DNA from: Spectribacter acetivorans
GTDB lineage: Bacteria > Pseudomonadota > Gammaproteobacteria > Nevskiales > Salinisphaeraceae
Direction of reading: 5' to 3'
DNA length: 64,000 nucleotides
Assembly (NCBI RefSeq): GCF_031846305.1
Contig: NZ_JAVRHY010000002.1
Coordinates: 306,388-370,387 of the forward strand
In this document: positions 42,296 through 50,087 of the stretch, piece by piece
Position numbering within the stretch: position 1 is the first letter of the stretch
How the letters are laid out: each line of letters starts with the position of its first letter
Position numbers and translations under genes: made by a program
Notes under the pieces: model-generated
Told to the model about the DNA's origin: nothing
Databases searched by the model: none
What the model saw: only the letters and a program-made list of their open reading frames with translations

Positions 42296-43501
42296 TCAGA
42301 CGCGCTCGATGACGGTGGCAATGCCCATGCCGCCGCCCACGCACAGCGTGATCAACGCGGTCTGCTTGTCCTGACGCTCGAGCTCATCGAGCACCGTGTT
42401 CATCAGGATCGCGCCGGTGGCGCCCAGCGGATGGCCCATGGCGATGGAACCGCCGTTGACGTTGACCTTGTCGATGTCGATATCCAGATCACGCACCGCG
42501 CGGAGCACCACGGCCGCGAACGCCTCGTTGATCTCGAACAGATCGATATCCGACGCCTTCATACCGGCCTTGTCCAGCGCCTTCTTGGAGGAAGGACCCG
42601 GCCCGACCAGCATGATCGTGGGGTCGGTGCCGGTCACCGCGGTCGACACGATGCGGCCGCGCGGCTTCAGTCCCAGGGACTTGCCCTTGTCCTCGCTGCC
42701 GATCAGCACCAGCGCGGCGCCGTCGACGATGCCGGAGGAGTTGCCGGCGTGATGGACGTGATTGATCGATTCCACCGTGGGGTACTTGGCCAGCGCGGTG
42801 TCGTCGAAGCCCATCTGCCCCATCTGCTCGAACGAGGGCTTGAGACCGCCCAGCGCCTCGGCACTGCTGTCGGGACGAATGGTTTCGTCGTGATCCAGCA
42901 CGACCAGCCCGTTGACGTCGCGCACCGGGATCAGGGACTTGCCGAAGCGGCCGTCCTCGCGCGCCGCGGCGGCCCGCTGATGGGAGCGCACGGCAAAGGC
43001 ATCCACGTCGTCGCGGGAAAAACCCTCGATGGATGCGATTAGGTCCGCACCGATCCCCTGGGGCGCAAAGCCCATGGCGTCATTCACGCGCGGGTCCATC
43101 GCCATGGCGCCGCCGTCCGAGCCCATCGGCCAGCGCGACATCGACTCGACCCCGCCGGCGACCACCAGGTCCTCCCAGCCGGAGCGCACCTTCTGCGCGG
43201 CCAGGTTCACCGACTCCAGCCCGGAAGCGCAGAAACGGCTCTGGGTGACGCCGGCCACGCGCTCGTCCCAGCCGGAGTAGATCACCGCCGTGCGGGCAAT
43301 ATCCGCGCCCTGCTCGCCCACCGGGGTGACGCAGCCCAGCACCACATCGTCCACCTGGCTGGTATCCAGCTCGTTGCGGGTCTGCACCGCGTCGAACAGG
43401 TTCTTGAGCAGGTGAACGGGGCTGACCTCGTGCAGGGAGCCATCCTTCTTGCCCTTGCCACGGGGCGTGCGGACAGCATCGAAAATTAGCGCTTCGGACA
43501 T
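42296..43501 (-). CDS. fadA: Acetyl-CoA acyltransferase (3-ketoacyl-CoA thiolase)
   Basis: A 401-residue thiolase. The nucleophilic Cys is in SRFCASGLESVNLAAQKV (near residue 91), the His base in GGSIAMGHPLGATGA (near residue 348) and the second Cys in LCVGGGMG near the C-terminus. It cleaves 3-ketoacyl-CoA to acetyl-CoA. It is the first gene of the fadA-fadB unit and is divergent from the TetR gene. ATG 43501 (MSEALIFDAVRTPRG) matches the family N-terminus; a longer frame to 43618 crosses the promoter region. A weak dyad gtaataagtgttac lies at 43515-43528. Confidence 0.93.
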   Translation of the reverse strand: MSEALIFDAVRTPRGKGKKDGSLHEVSPVHLLKNLFDAVQTRNELDTSQVDDVVLGCVTPVGEQGADIARTAVIYSGWDERVAGVTQSRFCASGLESVNLAAQKVRSGWEDLVVAGGVESMSRWPMGSDGGAMAMDPRVNDAMGFAPQGIGADLIASIEGFSRDDVDAFAVRSHQRAAAAREDGRFGKSLIPVRDVNGLVVLDHDETIRPDSSAEALGGLKPSFEQMGQMGFDDTALAKYPTVESINHVHHAGNSSGIVDGAALVLIGSEDKGKSLGLKPRGRIVSTAVTGTDPTIMLVGPGPSSKKALDKAGMKASDIDLFEINEAFAAVVLRAVRDLDIDIDKVNVNGGSIAMGHPLGATGAILMNTVLDELERQDKQTALITLCVGGGMGIATVIERV

Positions 43502-43707
43502 CGCTTGATTTCCTGTAATAAGTGTTACGTTTGCGCCGGCAGAGCAGCCGCGCCAGATACCGGAAAGAAACCTAATCAAAAAGCCGGCAAAAATCAACTC
43601 GCTTGATCGGCTGATCACCGGCCACTTTTCACGCTTCTGTCATCGCGGTTATCATGGGCCGCCCCGGGATGGCGCCCGGTAATATCTGTTGTTGGAAAGG
43701 TACAAGC

Positions 43708-44358
43708 ATGGATCAAGTGGACCCGCGCCTGTTGTCGATCGCGGACATGGATGACAAGACCCGTGAACGCATTGAAGCCGCCGTACTGGCGCTGTTCTCG
43801 GAGCAGGAGTACCACCGCGTCAAGCTCATCGATGTGGCCACCATGGGCCGCGTGAGCCTGCAGACCATTTACAAGTATTACGGCGGCAAGGAAACCCTAC
43901 TTTTTTCCAGTCTCGATTCCTGGCTGAGCGAACTGGCCAAGCGGATGATCGATCACCTGAGCGGCATCGAAAACTACAAGGACCGCCTGCGCAAGGTGTT
44001 CTGGGTGATGCTCGACTACTTCGAGCACAACCCGCGGGTCGCCCAGATCATCATGAGCTCGGTCTACCTGAATACCTGGCGCCGCGACGACACCTTCCGT
44101 CAGCCCGAACTGATGTCCATCTTCATGAAGGTGCTCGGCGAAGGCCGCGAACAGGGCGTGTTCCGCGAGGACGTGGACGAAAAGGACCTGCTCGACATAT
44201 TCCTGGGCGTCGCCACCCGCAAGATATCCATGTGGCTGGTACGCGGCCAGAGCGAGCCCCTGACTGAAAAGGCCCCGGTCCTGTTCGACATGATCTGGGC
44301 GGCGATGAGTCGGGAGAGCTCGAGCGAGCCGCAGGCCATTCGGGCCAAAGCGTCCTGA
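43708..44358 (+). CDS. TetR-family transcriptional regulator divergent from fadA
   Basis: A 216-residue regulator. The N-terminal TetR HTH occupies about residues 18-65 (IEAAVLALFSEQEYHRVKLI, TMGRVSLQTIYKYYGGKETL). The C-terminal helical ligand domain has the pattern LRKVFWVMLDYFEHNPRVAQIIMSS, similar to fatty-acid-responsive regulators of the PsrA/FadR type. ATG 43708 follows GGAAAGG. Location opposite fadA (206 bp shared promoter region) suggests it represses fadAB, and perhaps the downstream fadE/atu genes, until an acyl-CoA binds. The ligand is inferred. Confidence 0.88.
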   Translation: MDQVDPRLLSIADMDDKTRERIEAAVLALFSEQEYHRVKLIDVATMGRVSLQTIYKYYGGKETLLFSSLDSWLSELAKRMIDHLSGIENYKDRLRKVFWVMLDYFEHNPRVAQIIMSSVYLNTWRRDDTFRQPELMSIFMKVLGEGREQGVFREDVDEKDLLDIFLGVATRKISMWLVRGQSEPLTEKAPVLFDMIWAAMSRESSSEPQAIRAKAS

Positions 44359-44494
44359 TTTCGGAGTCACCCTCCTCGGCCGGCAAGCGCTAACGGGAGA
44401 GAAGAAGCGGCCACATCCGGCCGCGGCAACCTTTCTTTATTCCCGTCGGGACGAGCCGAGCACTGCAGGGCGGCGAGGTTCCCGGCCTGAAGGG

Positions 44495-44520
44495 GCGCGC
44501 CCAGGACGGGCGCGCGGTTT
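44495..44520 (+). terminator. GC-rich hairpin with short T-run after the TetR gene
   Basis: Stem gcgcgccc (44495-44502) pairs with gggcgcgc (44508-44515) and is followed by ggtttt. A weaker stem gcggcc/ggccgc lies at 44407-44424. It is probably the terminator of the TetR gene, although 137 bp past its stop. Confidence 0.5.
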
Positions 44521-44524
44521 TCGC

Positions 44525-44663
44525 CGGGTCATGGATGACCCGTCGAAATACCCCCTCGCCGACCGAAGCGCACAGGGCATCCTGCCTCGAACCCTGTTCG
44601 AGGCAGGACTCGCCCGCCGGAAGCGCTTCTTTGGTAACTTTCTTGTCGCACAAGAAAGTTACC
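44525..44663. repeat. Three perfect stem-loops in a 561-bp gene-free gap
   Basis: The gap 44359-44919 has no credible gene. It holds cgggtcat/atgacccg (44525-44532 and 44535-44542), cctgcctcgaa/ttcgaggcagg (44581-44591 and 44597-44607) and ggtaactttcttgt/acaagaaagttacc (44633-44646 and 44650-44663, 14 perfect pairs with a 3-nt loop). No T-runs follow the last two. A REP pair comes after at 44808. This resembles a composite intergenic repeat cluster. Confidence 0.65.
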
Positions 44664-44807
44664 CGGCCCGCGTCAGCGGGGCGGAATCCTCTTCATTCTT
44701 GAAGTTCTGCAAACGCTGAGTTATCAGGAAGGTTCGAGATTGCCGCGGCCCCTGACGGGGCCTCGCAATGACATTCTTGCGGGGTTGGCTGTCCGTTGAT
44801 TCGGGCA

Positions 44808-44885
44808 GGCGCCATGAGTGGCGCCCTACGGCCGGCATCACGGTTGGGCCGGCCCGATGCGCGGTAGGGCCGCATTCATGCGGCC
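44808..44885. repeat. Second pair of inverted REP-like palindromes
   Basis: The minus-oriented unit (44808-44829) reads GTAG, GGCGCC, ACTCAT, GGCGCC. The plus-oriented unit (44864-44885) reads GTAG, GGCCGCAT, TC, ATGCGGCC. Spacing is 34 bp. They share the GTAG foot and outward orientation with the 16.8-kb pair. Confidence 0.7.
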
Positions 44886-44919
44886 GATCTGCTCGGCGGT
44901 AAACCGCCCGGTAACCAGG

Positions 44920-45285
44920 CTAGAGCGTATTCGTCGCCCTCGCCGACTCCAGCGAGCCGGCCAGCAACGACTCCAGCTTCTGCTGGGTGGCACCGCCGTC
45001 CTGCGACGAAAACTGCACCCCGATGCCGGGCTGGCGCTGACCCTGCGCGCCGCGCGGCGTGATCCAGGCCACCCGGCCGGCGACCGGCAGGCGTTCACCG
45101 TGCTCGACCAGATTGACCAGCAGGAATACCTCGTCGCCCATGTCCAGTTGCTGCCCGCGCAGCTGGCTGCGGGGCACGAACAGGCCGCCGTTGTTGAGAA
45201 AGGGCATGTAGGCAGCGTAGAGCGCCTGCTTGTCGGCCAGTTCCAGGGTGATGATGCCCGGCTGTGCGGCGGTATCGGCACTCAT
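44920..45285 (-). CDS. PilZ-domain protein of the holB cluster
   Basis: A 121-residue single PilZ domain (GIITLELADKQALYAAYMPF, GGLFVPRSQLRGQQLDMGDE, VWITPRG-like VAWITPRGAQGQRQPGIGVQF). Canonical c-di-GMP binding needs RxxxR before the domain and D/NxSxxG. Neither is clearly present, so it probably belongs to the non-binding type IV pilus PilZ group (P. aeruginosa PilZ), which also sits next to holB and acts on the pilus ATPase PilB. ATG 45285 overlaps the holB stop by four bases. Last gene of the block. Confidence 0.85.
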   Translation of the reverse strand: MSADTAAQPGIITLELADKQALYAAYMPFLNNGGLFVPRSQLRGQQLDMGDEVFLLVNLVEHGERLPVAGRVAWITPRGAQGQRQPGIGVQFSSQDGGATQQKLESLLAGSLESARATNTL

Positions 45286-46286
45286 GCGGCTCGTTTCTCC
45301 CGGCGGCGGCAATCCAGAAAGGCAATGGCCAGCGATTCCAGCGTGAGCTGGCGGTCGACGCTGGCCTCGAGCAATCGGCGGGTATGCGTCAGTGTCGGCG
45401 GCAGCCGGCGTAACGCCTGGCCGTCGAGCAATTCTGCCATGCGCCGCAGTTCCCGCGCACGACCACGGAAAACCAGTGTGTCATCGGGTGCGCCGGAGGT
45501 CAGCTTGAGCAGATCGGCCACCACCCGGTAAAGCCAGTCGACCACCCAACCGGGTTCGGCCTTCTGCCACTCGGCGGCGATACTGACCGGATCGCGCCGC
45601 GCGACCAGCAGACCGGCCAGATCCTCGAACAGCGTGCCCTGCTCCGTGACGACCGGGGAATCGGCCAGGGTCAGGGCCTGCAGCGGCGCGTGGCGGGCCA
45701 GCGGCATGGCATCCGCCACCGCGGCCGGCATGGTCGCCAGCCAATCGGCCACGCCCACCGGATCGGGCCGGTCCACCCGCCACATCTGGCACCGGCTGCG
45801 GATGGTGGGCAGCACCCGATCACGCCGGTCCGTGAGCAACAGGATGCGCGAGCTGACCGGGGGCTCTTCCAGTGCCTTGAGCAGGCTGTTGGCGGCCTGC
45901 ACGGTCAGCCGGTCCGCCGGATCGATCAGGCCGACCCGGCCGCCGGCGAACTGGGGCGTGGTGTAGAGCCGCCGGCAGAATTCGCGCACAGCGTCGACGC
46001 CGATGGTCTTGCCGGGTTCGGGCGGCGCCAGCCGGGAATGATCGGGGTGCGAGCCCGCCGCCACCTGGATGCAGGCACGGCACTGGCCACAAGGCAGTCG
46101 GGATGCGTCCGGCTGCTCGCACAGCAGCGCACGCAGGATCACCCCGGCCAGGTGGCGTTTGCCGATACCCGGTGCCCCGGTCAGCAGCAGCGCATGGCCG
46201 GCGCGCTCACCACGCAGGACCGGCGCGAATCGATCCCACACCGCCTGCTGCCAGGGATAGAGCTGGTGGCCGGCCGGTTCGGTCAC
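45282..46286 (-). CDS. holB: DNA polymerase III delta-prime subunit
   Basis: A 334-residue clamp-loader subunit. The P-loop-like motif is LLTGAPGIGKRHLAGVI (residues 33-49), followed by zinc-ligand cysteines in CEQPDASRLPCGQCRAC and the sensor region SSRILLLTDRRDRVLPTIRSRC. It links tau/gamma and delta in the clamp loader. It overlaps tmk upstream and pilZ downstream by four bases each, the standard gammaproteobacterial tmk-holB-pilZ arrangement. Confidence 0.93.
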   Translation of the reverse strand: MTEPAGHQLYPWQQAVWDRFAPVLRGERAGHALLLTGAPGIGKRHLAGVILRALLCEQPDASRLPCGQCRACIQVAAGSHPDHSRLAPPEPGKTIGVDAVREFCRRLYTTPQFAGGRVGLIDPADRLTVQAANSLLKALEEPPVSSRILLLTDRRDRVLPTIRSRCQMWRVDRPDPVGVADWLATMPAAVADAMPLARHAPLQALTLADSPVVTEQGTLFEDLAGLLVARRDPVSIAAEWQKAEPGWVVDWLYRVVADLLKLTSGAPDDTLVFRGRARELRRMAELLDGQALRRLPPTLTHTRRLLEASVDRQLTLESLAIAFLDCRRREKRAA

Positions 46287-46900
46287 AGCATGGCCCCGAT
46301 TAGCTGCCGAACCTGCGCGGCAACGGCGTCGCTCGGGGCGGCGGCATCCACCCGCCGGTAGCGGTCGGGATCGGCGCCGGCACGGGCAGCGTAGGCCTGG
46401 CGGACCTGTTCGTGGAACGCCTGCTGTTCGCGGTCGAAACGGTTCGACACACCGCGCCCGTCAACGCGCCCGATGCCCACTTCCACCGGCAGATCGAACC
46501 ACAGCACCCGGTCCGGGCGCCGCTCGCCCTGCACCAGCCGTTCCAGCGTGGCCACGGCGTCCGCGCCGAGCCCGCGGGCCGTGCCCTGGTAGGCGTAGCT
46601 GGCGTCGGTGAAGCGGTCGCAGATCACCCAGGCCCCGGTCGCCAGCGCCGGCTCGATGCAGTCGCGCAGATGCGAGGCGCGGGCGGCGAACATCAACAGC
46701 AGTTCGCTCATGGCCGGCATCGGCTCGCCGTGATCGGCCAGCAGCACGCCGCGGATGGCTTCGGCCAGCGGCGTGCCGCCCGGTTCGCGGGTGACCACCA
46801 CCGACTGCCCGGCCTGCTCCAGCATCTCGCGGATGACCGGCACGGCGCTGCTCTTGCCGGCGCCCTCGGTGCCTTCGAGGGTGATGAAGCGGCCGCTCAT
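46283..46900 (-). CDS. tmk: Thymidylate kinase
   Basis: A 205-residue dTMP kinase making dTDP. The P-loop is LEGTEGAGKSSAVPVI (residues 8-23), with TREPGGTPLAEAIR for dTMP binding and DRFTDASYAYQGTARGLG for the DR(Y/F) motif. The LID region contains DRFDREQQAFHEQV. It starts inside the stop codon of mltG (ATGA overlap) and ends inside the start of holB. Confidence 0.96.
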   Translation of the reverse strand: MSGRFITLEGTEGAGKSSAVPVIREMLEQAGQSVVVTREPGGTPLAEAIRGVLLADHGEPMPAMSELLLMFAARASHLRDCIEPALATGAWVICDRFTDASYAYQGTARGLGADAVATLERLVQGERRPDRVLWFDLPVEVGIGRVDGRGVSNRFDREQQAFHEQVRQAYAARAGADPDRYRRVDAAAPSDAVAAQVRQLIGAML

Positions 46901-47895
46901 TGCTTCAACTGGTACTCGCGCACCGCACGCTTGTGCGCTTCATAGGTGCGGGAGAACACATGCGTGCCGTCGCCGCGGGAGACGAAGTACAGCGCGTCGC
47001 CGTCGGCCGGCTGCACCGCCGCCTCCAGCGCGGCCCGGCCCGGCAGCGCGATCGGCGTGGGCGGCAGTCCCGGTCGCTTGTAGGTGTTGTAGGGGCCGTC
47101 GGCCTCGAGATCACGCCGTCGCAGGTTGCCGTCGAAGTCTTCAATGCCGTAGATCACCGTGGGGTCGGTCTGTAACAGCATGCCCTTTTCCAGCCGCCGG
47201 ATGAACACGCCGGCAATGCGGTCGCGCTCGCCGGCCCGGCCGGTCTCCTTTTCGATGATCGAGGCCAGAATCAGGGCCGCCTCGGGGGATTCCAGCGGAA
47301 GATCGGGCAGGCGATCGGCCCAGATATCGGCCAGCGTGGCTTCCATCGACTCGAACGCCCGCCGCAGGAACTCGACATCGGTGGTATCGCGGGGAAACAG
47401 ATAGGTATCCGGCAGGAAGCGACCCTCGGGATGCAGGTCGGGCGCGCCGATGGCCGCCATGATCTCGGCGCCATCCGCCTCCGCCATCGTGGTCCGGATC
47501 GCCGGATGGGCTTCGACCGCCGATCGCAGTTCGCGGAAGGTCCACCCCTCCACCACCGTCAGCCGATGCTGAACCGTGCGACCCGCCACCAGCGCATTCA
47601 GCAGTGCCGGCGGACGCAGTCCCGGTTCCAGGGCGTATTCGCCGCTCTTGACCTGCCCCGTGACGCCCCGCAGCCGGGCGTAGCCGATCAGGTAGTAACG
47701 TTCGCGTTCATGCCGGAACAGGCCGGCATCCGCCAGCCGCGCCACCACCTGGCGGAAACCGGCACCGGCCGGAATCTGCACGCTGGTGGTGTCTGACCCC
47801 GGCACCGGGGAATCGAGAAAGCGCCAGACATCGGCCGCCAGGGCGACGCCGGCCAGCACCACGAACAACAGCAGGCTTATCAGAACCCCGCGCAT
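46897..47895 (-). CDS. mltG: Endolytic peptidoglycan transglycosylase MltG
   Basis: A 332-residue inner-membrane enzyme with one N-terminal TM helix (LISLLLFVVLAGVALAADVW) and a periplasmic LysM-like plus YceG catalytic domain. The catalytic Glu is in ASIIEKETGRAGERDRIAGVF, followed by LLQTDPTVIYGIEDFDG, YNTYKRPGLPPTPIALPG and YFVSRGDGTHVFSRTYEAH. It cleaves nascent glycan strands. ATG 47895 lies within the end of pabC (16-bp overlap). Confidence 0.95.
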   Translation of the reverse strand: MRGVLISLLLFVVLAGVALAADVWRFLDSPVPGSDTTSVQIPAGAGFRQVVARLADAGLFRHERERYYLIGYARLRGVTGQVKSGEYALEPGLRPPALLNALVAGRTVQHRLTVVEGWTFRELRSAVEAHPAIRTTMAEADGAEIMAAIGAPDLHPEGRFLPDTYLFPRDTTDVEFLRRAFESMEATLADIWADRLPDLPLESPEAALILASIIEKETGRAGERDRIAGVFIRRLEKGMLLQTDPTVIYGIEDFDGNLRRRDLEADGPYNTYKRPGLPPTPIALPGRAALEAAVQPADGDALYFVSRGDGTHVFSRTYEAHKRAVREYQLKQ

Positions 47896-48710
47896 GTCGC
47901 CGCCAGTTGCGCCTGACACCACCGCGTGAACGGCCCGACCGAGTAATGCTGTTCCACCCACTGCCGCACCGGCCAGATCTCCATTGCACTGTTACAGACA
48001 AACACTTCGCTGGCGCGCTCGAGTGCCGCCGGATGAATATCGATTTCCATGACCGGGCGATCATCATGGCGGCAGGCCTCGATGAGGCGCTGCCGGGTGG
48101 CGCCGATCACGCCGGCATCGACAATCGCCGGGGTCAGCACCGCGTCGTCGACGACCGCGAAGAGGTTGCTCATGGTGCCACAGACCAGCCGCCCGTCCGC
48201 CGTCCCCATCAGCGCTTCTGGCCAGCCCTGATCCGCGCATTCCCGGCGCGCCAGCACCTGCTCCAGCCGGTTGCAGTGCTTGATACCGGCCAGCGCCGGC
48301 TGGCAGCCGAGCGCCACGCTCGAATGGCCCAGGGTAATGCCGGTATCGGCATGCTCGGGCGGATGGGCGGCCGGGCCGAACCGGTACAGGCGGCAGCAGG
48401 CCTCGGCGGTCGACGGCGGGGTATAGCCGCGTCCGCCCACGCCGCGGGAAACCAGAATCTTGAGGATGCCGTCACCGCCACCGGCGAATAGCGACGCGAC
48501 GTCGGCGGCCAGGGCGCCCGGGTTGGGTGCGGGCAGCCCGATCCGCTCACAGTCATGAACCAGCCGTGCGACGTGAAACGGCCAGGCGATCGGCAGGCCG
48601 CCCACCATGCGCAGCGTGCGGAATATGCCGTCGCCGTAATGCAGGCCCCGATCCATCGGGTCGACCGCCTCGGGCGTGCCGCCGTGCACCCGCATGATCG
48701 GCACGCTCAT
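47880..48710 (-). CDS. pabC: Aminodeoxychorismate lyase
   Basis: A 276-residue fold-type IV PLP enzyme that splits 4-amino-4-deoxychorismate to 4-aminobenzoate and pyruvate for folate. Signatures are DRGLHYGDGIFRTLRMVGG, VSRGVGGRGYTPPS and LAGIKHCNRLEQVLARRE, with the Schiff-base Lys. The motif corresponding to E. coli VTECCAANLFW reads LVCGTMSNLF, so a Cys replaces the usual Glu near the pyridine ring. ATG 48710 overlaps the pabB stop. Confidence 0.92.
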   Translation of the reverse strand: MSVPIMRVHGGTPEAVDPMDRGLHYGDGIFRTLRMVGGLPIAWPFHVARLVHDCERIGLPAPNPGALAADVASLFAGGGDGILKILVSRGVGGRGYTPPSTAEACCRLYRFGPAAHPPEHADTGITLGHSSVALGCQPALAGIKHCNRLEQVLARRECADQGWPEALMGTADGRLVCGTMSNLFAVVDDAVLTPAIVDAGVIGATRQRLIEACRHDDRPVMEIDIHPAALERASEVFVCNSAMEIWPVRQWVEQHYSVGPFTRWCQAQLAATCAGF

Positions 48711-50080
48711 GCCGCCAATCCCAGCGCCAGCAGCATCCCGCGCGCCTTGGCCCGGGTTTCCGCCAGTTCCTGGTGCGGGTCGGAGTCGGCCACGATGCCG
48801 GCGCCGGCGCGCAGGCTGAGCGAGTCGCCGCGCTGGGCCAGACTGCGAATCAGGATGTTGGTGTCCAGACGGCCATCGCGCCCCAGGTACCCGAAGGCGC
48901 CGGTGTAAGCGCCCCGTGGCTCGGCCTCCAGCTCGGCGATGATTTCCATGCAGCGCACCTTGGGACAACCCGTGATGGTGCCACCCGGAAACACCGCCCG
49001 CAGCGCCGCGCCCGGCCCCACCCCGGGGCGCAGGCGACCGGACACGTTCGACACGATGTGGTGCACATGGGCGTAGGACTCCACCGTCATCAGCTCGTCC
49101 ACGGTCACGCTGCCGTAGCGGCAGACGCGGCCCAGGTCGTTGCGTTCCAGGTCGATGAGCATCACGTGCTCGGCCCGTTCCTTGGGATGGGCCATGAGTT
49201 CCCGGGTCATCGCCGCATCGTCGCCGCGCCGCGGCCGGGTGCCGGCAATCGGACGGGTATCGGCCCGGTCGCCGGCCAGGCGAAGCAGACGCTCGGGGGA
49301 CGAACTGATCACCGACGCCCCGTCCCAGGTCATCAAACCGGAGAACGGCGCCGGGTTGGCCCGCCGCAGCGCCGAGTAGAGGTCGGCCGGCCCGGTTTCC
49401 GGCGCCAGCCGCGCCCGCCAGGCGCGGGACAGGTTCACCTGGAACACGTCACCGGCCCGGATGTACTCGCGGATGCGGCTGACATGGTCCAGATAGCGTT
49501 CGGGCTCGTCCTCGTCCCAGTCACGCACCGTGACCGGCCGGTCCGGCGCGCTGGCGCAGGCCGCCAGATCCGCCGCCATGTCATCGAGACAGGCTTCGGC
49601 GTCGGGTTCGGCCACCGCGAATACGGCCTGCTCGCGTCGATCATGGATCAGCGCCGCGGGACAGCGGACGGCCAGGGCCCGCGGCAGCACCGGATCGGGT
49701 TTCCAGGGCAGATGCGGCTCCACCTGGCCGGCCAGCTCGTAGCCCAGATAGACGAACCAGCCCCCGGTGAACGGCAGCTCGCCGGCCGGCAGCGGGGAAA
49801 CCTGGCTGCGCCAGTGATCCAGGGCGGTGAGAAAGTCGCCGTCGGCCCCGGCGGCCCCCGGACCGTCGAGGTGCCGGCCGTTCAGGCACAGCGCCTCGCC
49901 GGGAAAGGCGAAGACGATGTCGTAACGCCCCTGGGCCACCGCGCCGGCACTGGATTCCAGCAGGAACGGATACCGCTCGGGGTTGTGCCGGTGCAGGGCC
50001 AGAGCGTCGAACCCGGCCGCCGGCATGGGCAGCGCGCGCACCCGGCAACCGGCCGGAGCCGAGATTGCCGTGTTCATCAC
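48707..50080 (-). CDS. pabB: Aminodeoxychorismate synthase component I
   Basis: A 457-residue chorismate-utilising enzyme that aminates chorismate with PabA-derived ammonia. The C-terminal domain shows VFQVNLSRAWRARL, FSGLMTWDGASVISSSPERL, MLIDLERNDLGRVCRYGSV and GGTITGCPKVRCMEIIAELE. The segment around the active site reads RPIAGTRPRRG, with Ala where E. coli PabB has the covalent Lys (PIKGT). Adjacent pabC argues for PabB rather than TrpE. A pabA is not in the window. It lies 7 bp downstream of fabF. Confidence 0.9.
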   Translation of the reverse strand: MMNTAISAPAGCRVRALPMPAAGFDALALHRHNPERYPFLLESSAGAVAQGRYDIVFAFPGEALCLNGRHLDGPGAAGADGDFLTALDHWRSQVSPLPAGELPFTGGWFVYLGYELAGQVEPHLPWKPDPVLPRALAVRCPAALIHDRREQAVFAVAEPDAEACLDDMAADLAACASAPDRPVTVRDWDEDEPERYLDHVSRIREYIRAGDVFQVNLSRAWRARLAPETGPADLYSALRRANPAPFSGLMTWDGASVISSSPERLLRLAGDRADTRPIAGTRPRRGDDAAMTRELMAHPKERAEHVMLIDLERNDLGRVCRYGSVTVDELMTVESYAHVHHIVSNVSGRLRPGVGPGAALRAVFPGGTITGCPKVRCMEIIAELEAEPRGAYTGAFGYLGRDGRLDTNILIRSLAQRGDSLSLRAGAGIVADSDPHQELAETRAKARGMLLALGLAA

Positions 50081-50087
50081 CGATGGA

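Noticed and set aside
43515..43528. Dyad gtaataagtgttac as a strong TetR operator
   Set aside because: Only five of seven positions pair, and it lies very near the fadA ribosome-binding site; kept only as a remark under fadA.
44390..44653. 87-aa minus-strand ORF in the hairpin-rich gap
   Set aside because: Covers several perfect palindromes, has no ribosome-binding site or homology pattern.
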